Positions 1 through 6,366 of a DNA stretch of 13,522 bases are shown here, in pieces. Made by a program: the position numbers and the translations under genes. The stretch is from JBBQUP01 sp038212305 (lineage in GTDB: Bacteria; Bacteroidota; Bacteroidia; Bacteroidales; Marinilabiliaceae): the NCBI GenBank assembly GCA_038212305.1, contig JBBQUP010000090.1, positions 1-13,522 of the forward strand, written 5' to 3'. Position 1 is the stretch's first letter, and each line of letters opens with the position of its first letter. The notes beneath the pieces were generated by a model. It ran no database searches, was not told where the DNA came from, and saw only the letters and a list, made by a program, of their open reading frames with translations.

Positions 1-2
1 TA

Positions 3-1539
3 AATAAAGCCCGTCAAAACTGGAAAAACATTTTCCAATCCATAGGCCATCCAACCATGATATTAAATAAGTTTCACAAAGTAATTGAGGTAAATGATGC
101 ACTAATAAAACTAACTGGCAAAACTGAAGATGAACTAAAAAACGCTTATTGTTACCAAATTTTTCACTCCTCAAATTCAGCTGCAAATAAATGCCCTTTA
201 AAATTCATGCAAGAACATGGAGTGCAAACTACCGAAGAAATGGAGGTTGAAGCTCTTAATGGAACCTTTATTGTGACTTGCACCCCCATTTATGATGAAC
301 ATGGTGATTTGGACAAAATCATTCATATTGCAACTGATATTACCGCTAAAAAACTGGCCATTGCTGAGCTTGAAGAAAGCAAAGAAAAACTTCAAAAACT
401 AAATACGGAGCTTAAAATTGCCAAAGAAAAAGCAGAAGAGAGTGATAAACTTAAATCGGCGTTTTTAGCCAATATGAGCCACGAAATACGCACACCAATG
501 AATGGTGTGATTGGGTTTGCGGATTTAATTGCGGAAACAGTTGAAGACAATGATAAAGCGATTGAATACATCGAAATCATTAAACGGTCGAGCCACCAAT
601 TACTTCAAGTTGTCAACGACATTATTGATATCTCAAAAATTAATGCAGGCATAATTAACATACATTTAGAACCTTGCTGCATTTCAGACTTAATGAATGA
701 ATTTGTGCTTCGTTACAAACCAATTATTCAACAAAAAGGACTCGAATTTAACTGGGATATCAAACCCAATGATTCGTTTCAATATTTTTTGGTTGATGAG
801 TTAAAAATCAAACAAATCATCACAAATCTCATCTCTAACAGTCTGAAATTCACCAAAAAAGGATTCATTTCTCTATCATCTGAATACAAAGATGACTTAT
901 TAATATTTAGAGTTGAAGATTCGGGATTAGGTATAGAACTATCTCAACAAGAGATTATTTTCAACCGATTTATACAAGCTGAACCTAAGCATAAAAGCAT
1001 TGTCTCTGGCACTGGACTAGGATTAGCCATTTCTCAAGGCTATGTTAAAAAAATGGGAGGTATCATAAACGTAACCTCAGAACCCGACCAAGGATCAAAA
1101 TTTATTGTAACCATTCCAACTAAAACATGCGAACACATTGAAAATGAACCCATCCCAATCCCGAATGTGCCCAATAGATCAATTACAATCTTAGTTGTTG
1201 AAGACGAGGATACTAATTACTATTTACTCGAAGAAATTCTTTTGCGAGAAAATTACATACTCATAAGAGCATCAAATGGAGCAGAAGCTTTAAGTTTAAG
1301 TAAAGATTTATCGAACATTGATTTAATATTGGCTGGATATTAAACTCCCAGATATTTTAGGATATGAAATTGCCCGTACCATCCGAAAAACAAACAAAAC
1401 CATACCAATTATAGCTCAAACAGCCTATGTATTAAGTAACGATAGGGAACTTGCTCTCAAAGCAGGCTGTAATGAATATATTTCAAAACCTATAGATCAT
1501 ATGCACTTAAAACAATTAATCAATCAGTTTATTAGCTAG
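3..1539 (+). pseudogene. Hybrid sensor histidine kinase (PAS-HisKA-HATPase-receiver), 5' truncated by window and frameshifted in receiver
   Basis: Sensor kinase that would autophosphorylate on His and pass the phosphate to its own receiver. The frame is open to the window's left edge; the ATG at 57 lies inside the PAS core (GHPTMIL), so it is not the start and the gene begins upstream. Counting from that ATG: PAS to about residue 97 with a Cys motif (CYQIFH...CPL), coiled coil 98-135, H-box SHEIRTP with H142, N-box N257/N261, G1 DSGLG 289-293, F-box, G2 GTGLGL 318-323, then a receiver from about 375 with acidic pocket EDED 382-385. The frame hits TAA at 1341-1343. Dropping one G of the pair at 1331-1332 restores LLDIKLP (phospho-acceptor Asp, codon 1336-1338) and continues without a stop through AQTAY and the conserved Lys of SKPID to TAG at 1537-1539. 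It is either a real inactivating indel or a base-call error. The family assignment is secure; the signal sensed is unknown. Confidence 0.88.
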
Positions 1540-1868
1540 CTATTCCCTCTTGCCATAAATACAACACCAATTGCTGCAACAATAAAATTGTTTAACACTT
1601 TTTCAACAGTAATACCTCCATTAAACATGAGTGCAACCGAAATAGCTGTTATCATAAATCCGGCAATAATTGGCAAGGTTGGCTTTTTGGTAAATCCAGA
1701 TAAAAAAAGTACTACGGCAAAAGTTGCCATTGTTAATGCAATAAAAAAATTAAGTCCTTTAAAAGAAAAAGACACAATGGTATCAAAAAATCGTTGATAA
1801 ACTTCACTTAACACAACCAATCGAAGCATCCATGCCGATAGAACAATTAAATTTTTCAGTGGTTTCAT
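1536..1868 (-). CDS. Small hypothetical integral membrane protein (110 aa)
   Basis: I do not recognise the family. The 110-residue product is very hydrophobic, with three clear membrane segments (about residues 39-59, 66-85 and 87-106) and a possible fourth near the N-terminus (7-20). Charged residues are few and mostly Lys/Arg near the first segment and between segments. There are no catalytic motifs. It starts at the ATG read from 1868 and ends in TAG at 1538-1536, sharing CTAG with the stop of the convergent sensor kinase. A candidate -7 promoter element lies about 45 bp upstream, just past the terminator of the acyl-CoA dehydrogenase operon, so it is probably transcribed alone. A 69-aa reading frame exists on the other strand here but has no family features. 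The membrane character is convincing; no function can be given. Confidence 0.7.
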   Translation of the reverse strand: MKPLKNLIVLSAWMLRLVVLSEVYQRFFDTIVSFSFKGLNFFIALTMATFAVVLFLSGFTKKPTLPIIAGFMITAISVALMFNGGITVEKVLNNFIVAAIGVVFMARGNS

Positions 1869-1912
1869 CTATTCTTATTATTACTATTTTAAATTGTTTA
1901 AATCCTAACAGC

Positions 1913-1920
1913 CAAATATA
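1913..1920 (-). promoter_or_regulatory. Candidate Bacteroidota -7 element for the small membrane protein gene
   Basis: Read on the minus strand this is TATATTTG, an exact match to the TAnnTTTG -7 box of the Bacteroidota primary sigma factor. It sits about 45 bp before the ATG read from 1868, a normal leader length. No TTTG -33 element is found at the preferred spacing; the nearest TTG (1948-1946) is about 25 bp away. The site abuts the T-tract of the upstream terminator. AT-rich spacers yield such 8-mers by chance, so confidence is limited. Confidence 0.35.
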
Positions 1921-1952
1921 AAAAAAAGTTGCCACCTTTCAGCAGCAACTTT
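1918..1952 (-). terminator. Intrinsic terminator of the etfB-etfA-acyl-CoA dehydrogenase operon
   Basis: On the minus strand, 22 bp after the acyl-CoA dehydrogenase stop codon, an 8-bp perfect stem AAAGTTGC (1952-1945) / GCAACTTT (1932-1925) with a 12-nt loop is followed directly by a run of T (the plus-strand A-tract ending at about 1920). This is a classic Rho-independent terminator in the right orientation and place to end the three-gene operon. Confidence 0.8.
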
Positions 1953-1974
1953 ATATAAGCAAAACTTCTTTAAC

Positions 1975-3681
1975 CTAGTTATGTTTAAAAAATCCTAAGT
2001 CATCAATCTTTGAGTTGGCAATATAGTCGAATCGCTCGTGATTTTGCGATTTAGCCAGTTTTAAAAATACTTCGGTTGATGTGCGGAATATATCGTTGCG
2101 TTGCGTATCGTGAACCAACAAATAACTCATGATAATATTTCCAGCCATTTCAACCATACGTCGAGCATGAAAATCGATGTACTCATTGTCCTTAACGTCC
2201 ATTACTATTTTTGCTGCCTTTTCATACTCAGCAGTCATGCCAATTAATGTACGACGATAGCCATGGAATTCAGATTTCAAATCCAACAATTCATATTCGC
2301 GAATTTGCTCTAAATAACCACCGGTGGTAACGCCACGAATAGCCGCAACCACTTGAAGTTGAGTAGTTCCTTCGTAAATTGAGGTGATCCTCGCATCGCG
2401 ATAAATTCGCTCAACCGGGTAATCTTTCATAAATCCCGATCCTCCATGAATTTGCAATGCATCGTATGCCAATTGATTACAATACTCCGATGCAATTCCT
2501 TTGAGCAATGGCGTAAAAAAATCAGCCTTTTTCTGATATCGTTTCATCTCATCGCGCTCTTCGGGATCCAATTTGCGTTCTTTCGAAATGTGCTCGTAGG
2601 TTTTGTAAACATCTACAAAACGCGATGTTTCGTATAGCAAGGTACGTGAGGCATCTAATTTTGCTTTCATGTTCGAAAGCATCTCGTAAACAGCAGGGAA
2701 TTGAATGATTGACTTTCCGAATTGCTTGCGTTCATGCGCATAAGACAATGCCTCGCGATAAGCTGATTCGGAAATTCCAACCGACTGAGCACCAATACCA
2801 AGGCGAGCACCATTCATTAATGCCATTACGTATTTTATCAAGCCCATTTTACGAGTACCGACTAATTCGGCAGGTGCATCTTTAAACACCAATTCGCAAG
2901 TAGGTGATCCTTTGATACCTAACTTATTTTCGAGGCGACGAATAATAACTGCTTTATGGATGCGATCGTAAATAAACATCGATAAACCGCGACCATCAGA
3001 AGTACCATCTTCACTTCGAGCCAGAACAAGTGCAACATGACCATCGCCATTGGTAATAAAACGCTTAACGCCGTTTAAGTACCACTTGCCATCTTTTTCG
3101 TTAAAGGTAGCTTTAAGCTGAACCGCTTGTAGATCCGATCCCGCATCGGGTTCTGTTAAATCCATCGCTGCTGTTTCGCCATTGGAGATACGAGGTAAAA
3201 AGCGAGCTTTCTGATCCTCGTCGGCAAACTCATTAATGGTTTCGGCACAATCCTGCAATCCCCATATATTCACAAAACCAGCATCGGCGCGCGATACAAT
3301 ATCGGCTGCCATAATATAAGGTACAATTGGGAAGTTAAGGCCTTCGTATTTACGAGGAAGCGTGATACCCATTAAACCAGCCTTAACCAAAGCATCGAGG
3401 TTTTCTTGAGTGCCTTTGGCGTAAACCACTTCATTATTTACAATGTGAGGACCTTCCTGATCAACACTTTCGGCGTTAGGGCCAATAATATCGCCACAAA
3501 TTTCGCCTACAATATCTAACACTTTTTCGTAGCTATCCATGGCATCTTCAAAATCCATGGGCGCATAATCAAATTTATCTTTTTCTTCGAAATTGCGCTC
3601 CTTTAAAGCCACAATTTTTTTCATTAGCGGATGCTGCAAATGAAATTGAAGTTCTGGATTATCAGTGAAAAAATTAGCCAT
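1975..3681 (-). CDS. Acyl-CoA dehydrogenase, long form with C-terminal extension (568 aa)
   Basis: FAD enzyme that oxidises an acyl-CoA to the 2-enoyl-CoA and passes electrons to ETF. Seen: N- and middle-domain motifs LTEPDAGSD (175-183) and YLNGVKRFITNG (201-212), then the C-terminal helical domain with RKQFGKSI (318-325), QIHGGSGF (410-417) and IYEGTTQ (435-441). E437 aligns with the catalytic base of medium- and short-chain dehydrogenases. At 568 residues it is far longer than the usual 380-390. The surplus is an N-terminal leader of about 40 residues, a charged insert near 365-385, and a tail of roughly 120 residues after the active site, as in the long dehydrogenases common in Bacteroidota. 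It is the last gene of the operon, 74 bp after etfA, and is followed by a strong terminator. Chain-length preference cannot be read from sequence. Family certain. Confidence 0.95.
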   Translation of the reverse strand: MANFFTDNPELQFHLQHPLMKKIVALKERNFEEKDKFDYAPMDFEDAMDSYEKVLDIVGEICGDIIGPNAESVDQEGPHIVNNEVVYAKGTQENLDALVKAGLMGITLPRKYEGLNFPIVPYIMAADIVSRADAGFVNIWGLQDCAETINEFADEDQKARFLPRISNGETAAMDLTEPDAGSDLQAVQLKATFNEKDGKWYLNGVKRFITNGDGHVALVLARSEDGTSDGRGLSMFIYDRIHKAVIIRRLENKLGIKGSPTCELVFKDAPAELVGTRKMGLIKYVMALMNGARLGIGAQSVGISESAYREALSYAHERKQFGKSIIQFPAVYEMLSNMKAKLDASRTLLYETSRFVDVYKTYEHISKERKLDPEERDEMKRYQKKADFFTPLLKGIASEYCNQLAYDALQIHGGSGFMKDYPVERIYRDARITSIYEGTTQLQVVAAIRGVTTGGYLEQIREYELLDLKSEFHGYRRTLIGMTAEYEKAAKIVMDVKDNEYIDFHARRMVEMAGNIIMSYLLVHDTQRNDIFRTSTEVFLKLAKSQNHERFDYIANSKIDDLGFFKHN

Positions 3682-3755
3682 TTTTTCTAGTTATTTAGTT
3701 CCCGGTGTAAACCGAAAAAAGTTTTTACTTCGTTTAACTCAATCGAAAGACTCGG

Positions 3756-4775
3756 TTATTTCGAGTTCTTTTTGTAGTACTTTATCATTTTGGGTATCAC
3801 TTCCATGATATCACCGGTAATGACATAATCGGCCAGTTTATTTATTGGAGCCATGGGATCGTTGTTGATGGCAATAATCATCGACGACTCTTCCATACCA
3901 GCTGTGTGCTGAATTTGACCAGAAATACCACATGCAATGTACAATTTTGGACGAACGGTAACGCCTGTTTGACCTATCTGACGGTTGTGCTCGGCGTAAC
4001 CGGCATCAATGGCAGCACGCGATGCACCTACTTCTCCACCAATTACTTCGGCCAATTCATAAAGCTTGTCAAAAGCTTCTTTCGATCCCATTCCGTAACC
4101 ACCTGCAACAATTATTGATGAGTTTTTGATGTTTACTTTAGATTTCTCCATGTGACGTTCAATAATTTTCACCACTAAATCAAGCGGTTTCAAATATTTA
4201 TCCACGTCAATTTTCTTAACTATTCCTTTGTGAGTGGCCGAAAAAATCTCTTTTTTCATTACCCCCTCGCGCACAGTTGCCATTTGAGGGCGACAATCAG
4301 GATTGATAATGGTAGCTACAATATTTCCACCAAAAGCAGGACGGATTTGATACAAAAGATCTTTGTAAACTTTACCTTCCTTTTTATCTTCATGATCGCC
4401 AATTTCCAACGCAGTACAGTCGGCTGTTAAACCACTTTGAAGTTCGGATGATACACGAGGGCCTAAATCGCGCCCCATGGTAGTTGCACCTAAAAGAGCA
4501 ATTTGTGGTTTTTCCTCTTTGAATATTCCACAAATAATTGAATTAAAAGGAAGTGTTGTATAATGCTCTAGCCGTTTATCATCACCTAGATGAATAACAT
4601 CCACACCATAAGGGGAAAGCGTATTCTCGATACCTTCAATTTTGTTCCCCAATACAATTGCCTCTAATTTAACCTTTAAAATATTGGCAAGCGATCGACC
4701 TTTAGTCATCAGTTCAAGACTGACATCGGCCACCTTACCCTCATCCATTTCGCAAATAACGTATATGCTGTTCAT
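3756..4775 (-). CDS. etfA: Electron transfer flavoprotein, alpha subunit
   Basis: Alpha subunit of the EtfAB heterodimer, which carries FAD and relays electrons from or to acyl-CoA dehydrogenase. The C-terminal FAD domain is textbook: VAGGYGMG (223-230), GASR (250-253), GQTG (268-271), and the alpha signature LYIACGISGQIQH (278-290) ending in the conserved Asn of AIN (304). The N-terminal alpha/beta domain spans about 1-200. Length 339 aa is within the family norm (310-350). It lies between etfB (48 bp upstream) and the acyl-CoA dehydrogenase gene (74 bp downstream), all on one strand. The stop codon sits in a small hairpin (arms 3750-3754 and 3762-3766), too weak and lacking a T-run to be called a terminator. 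The start ATG has no Shine-Dalgarno, normal for this phylum. Confidence 0.96.
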   Translation of the reverse strand: MNSIYVICEMDEGKVADVSLELMTKGRSLANILKVKLEAIVLGNKIEGIENTLSPYGVDVIHLGDDKRLEHYTTLPFNSIICGIFKEEKPQIALLGATTMGRDLGPRVSSELQSGLTADCTALEIGDHEDKKEGKVYKDLLYQIRPAFGGNIVATIINPDCRPQMATVREGVMKKEIFSATHKGIVKKIDVDKYLKPLDLVVKIIERHMEKSKVNIKNSSIIVAGGYGMGSKEAFDKLYELAEVIGGEVGASRAAIDAGYAEHNRQIGQTGVTVRPKLYIACGISGQIQHTAGMEESSMIIAINNDPMAPINKLADYVITGDIMEVIPKMIKYYKKNSK

Positions 4776-4823
4776 TGTTAAAATTTTAAATCGTTTGTAA
4801 CGAATATGTGATTTAGTAAGTAA

Positions 4824-5696
4824 TTAACCAATGGTATGGTTTTCAATTAACTCTTTCATTAATTCTTCTATCTCAAGATCAGACGGAGTTAACTTTTTAG
4901 ACTCTTTAGCCTGGAAAACCACATTTTCAATTTTCTTAACTTTTGTGGGTGATCCACTTAATCCTAACCAATTTATATCCGTTTCAATGTCGTTCACACT
5001 CCATTCAATTACATTTAAATAAGGGCGATTAGCTGATAAGTCGATGTAATCTTCGCTTTGACTCTGACGCTCGCTAACTGTTTTAGCGTGTTTGTATTTC
5101 ATCACCAATTTCGCGTTGCGTGGACGACATTCTGGAGCCGAACTATTTACGGTAATTACCAATGGAATTGGGCATTCAACGGTTTCAACACCACGCTCAA
5201 GGCGACGCTTAATAACCATTTTACCTTTGGTGACCGAAGTAATCTCTTCAACGTAAGTTACCTGAGGCAAACCAAGTTTTTCGGCTACTTGAGGTCCAAC
5301 CTGTGCGGTATCTCCATCAATGGCCTGACGTCCTGCAATAATAATATCGAATGTTTTAATTTTTCGAATTGCACACGCTAAAGCATAAGAGGTCGCTAAA
5401 GTATCGGAACCAGCAAAAGCCCGATCGGTTAATAAAAAGCCATTGTCAGCACCCCTAAACAGACCTTCGCGAATAACATCAGCCGCACGAGCTGGCCCCA
5501 TGGTTAAGATAGTAATAGAAGAACCCGGATGGTTCTCTTTTAGGCGTAAAGCCTGTTCTAATGCATTTAAATCTTCGGGGTTAAAAATGGCAGCAAGCGC
5601 AGCCCGATTTACAGTCCCGTCCGCCTTCATGGCATCTTTCCCAACATTCCGGGTATCAGGCACTTGTTTAGCAAGTACAATAATTTTCAATCCCAT
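4824..5696 (-). CDS. etfB: Electron transfer flavoprotein, beta subunit
   Basis: Beta subunit of EtfAB, first gene of the operon. Diagnostic stretches are VLAKQVPDT (7-15), NPEDLNALEQALRLKE (39-54), LTMGP (64-68) and AGRQAIDGDTAQVGP (121-135). The last is the nucleotide loop that binds AMP in respiratory ETFs and a second FAD in bifurcating ones; the DGDTAQVGP form is typical of anaerobic and bifurcating types rather than mitochondrial ETF. At 290 aa it is longer than the roughly 255 of mitochondrial or Paracoccus EtfB, the surplus being in the C-terminal arm that wraps EtfA. The segment around 188-204 (ECRPRNAKLVMKYKH) replaces the usual NEPRY...MKAKKK arm, an apparent lineage variant. Transcribed with etfA and the dehydrogenase from a candidate promoter just upstream. 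Family certain; bifurcation is inference. Confidence 0.96.
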   Translation of the reverse strand: MGLKIIVLAKQVPDTRNVGKDAMKADGTVNRAALAAIFNPEDLNALEQALRLKENHPGSSITILTMGPARAADVIREGLFRGADNGFLLTDRAFAGSDTLATSYALACAIRKIKTFDIIIAGRQAIDGDTAQVGPQVAEKLGLPQVTYVEEITSVTKGKMVIKRRLERGVETVECPIPLVITVNSSAPECRPRNAKLVMKYKHAKTVSERQSQSEDYIDLSANRPYLNVIEWSVNDIETDINWLGLSGSPTKVKKIENVVFQAKESKKLTPSDLEIEELMKELIENHTIG

Positions 5697-5721
5697 ATTT
5701 GTTATTGTTTTAAATTTCGTT

Positions 5722-5754
5722 TAAAAAAAAGCCTGACAAATTTAGAAAATCAGG
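5722..5754 (-). other. Hairpin followed by T-run upstream of etfB (terminator- or attenuator-like)
   Basis: Minus strand reading toward etfB: CCTGA (5754-5750), a 13-nt AT-rich spacer, TCAGG (5736-5732), one C, then eight T. Shape and polarity are those of an intrinsic terminator ending about 25 bp before the etfB ATG, but the stem is only 5 bp. No minus-strand gene lies within 670 bp upstream, so it would have to act on a longer leader transcript or be chance. It overlaps the candidate promoter, so both are unlikely to act on the same transcript. Confidence 0.3.
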
Positions 5755-5766
5755 TTTATTATCAAA
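5737..5766 (-). promoter_or_regulatory. Candidate promoter of the etfB operon
   Basis: Minus-strand TTTG (5766-5763), an 18-bp gap, then TAAATTTG (5744-5737). This closely fits the Bacteroidota sigma consensus TTTG-N(about 19)-TAnnTTTG. The predicted start near 5730 gives a leader of about 35 nt before the etfB ATG. The -7 box lies in the loop of a short hairpin described separately. It is the only exact TAnnTTTG I found on this strand upstream of etfB. Confidence 0.5.
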
Positions 5767-6080
5767 GTTTTATTGTAGAATTGTTTTACACAATGCACAA
5801 CTCGTTTATTAACACTTTTTTTGAATTCTTAGGCTGTATCACCCTATATCAAATATCATATAAAACTCTGGTTAAATGGCAATTATCACCTGAAATAAAC
5901 GAAGATTTCAAGCTAATTTCTTATTAACATTCCCTGTTTTTCCACTTGCTATTTAGAATGAAACTAATTAATTATCATCTATTTAATTCGAAATTTTGTG
6001 TCATTTTGCATCACAAATACTCAAAACATTAAAAAACACCAACCCCTTATGAATCAAAAAAATTCATACGTTATTAGTAA

Positions 6081-6263
6081 CTGTTTAAATTTAAATGAAT
6101 ACAGAGATAGGAAGAAGAATAGATACTAAAACAGATATAGAAGATATTTTAGATAATTCCGGATCGTGAACATTCTATTTTCATCTTTTCATCTCTTTCA
6201 CTTTATCTTCTTATCTTCTTATCTTCTCTTTCTATAATCTAAACATCTATAAAATTTAAACAG
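6081..6263. repeat. Large imperfect inverted repeat with purine-rich and pyrimidine-rich arms
   Basis: The ends are perfect 12-bp inverted repeats: CTGTTTAAATTT (6081-6092) and AAATTTAAACAG (6252-6263). Inside, the left half is purine-rich with AGATA/GAAGA words (about 6102-6153) and the right half is the complementary pyrimidine-rich type, including three exact tandem copies of TTATCTTC (6203-6210, 6211-6218, 6219-6226). Next to the centre, a left segment with GATATTTTAGATAATTC still pairs partly with GAACATTCTATTTTCATC on the right. An RNA or single strand could fold into a long imperfect hairpin. No coding capacity is evident. A direct repeat ATTCATA lies on both sides (6062-6068, 6270-6276) but not at the exact ends. 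It could be a dispersed intergenic palindrome or MITE-like remnant; identity unproven. Confidence 0.6.
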
Positions 6264-6366
6264 CTTTTTATTCATATGATTTCAAGATATAGAGGTAAGT
6301 ATAATACTATACGATAATAAAAAAGGTAATTTTACTATATTAGATATTGAAAATTGACACCCCAAC

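Larger units (their letters stand above)
5697..6366. other. 670-bp gene-free divergent intergenic region
   Basis: This lies between the divergent etfB and TPR/PD40 genes. It holds the etfB promoter and hairpin at its left end, a 7-bp perfect hairpin TATGAAT/ATTCATA with a 7-nt loop at 6048-6068, and the large palindromic element at 6081-6263. The short open frames here (for example 5793-5927) have no recognisable protein features. I found no tRNA, no coding start with support, and no exact TAnnTTTG promoter for the rightward gene. Confidence 0.7.

Noticed and set aside
1329..1334. Programmed +1 frameshifting at TTGG in the receiver domain
   Set aside because: No slippery run, upstream stimulator or downstream structure is evident; an indel or base error is simpler.
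57..1343. ATG at 57 as the true start of the sensor kinase
   Set aside because: The frame is open to the window edge and the upstream residues (WKNIFQSIGHPT) complete a PAS fold, so 57 is an internal Met.
5664..5927. 87-aa open frame on the plus strand (and its 44-aa inner version from 5793)
   Set aside because: It overlaps the etfB start antisense, has no family features, and uses AT-rich random-looking codons.
6203..6226. TTATCTTC triplet as the start of a CRISPR array
   Set aside because: The units are contiguous 8-mers with no spacers; it is a short tandem repeat.
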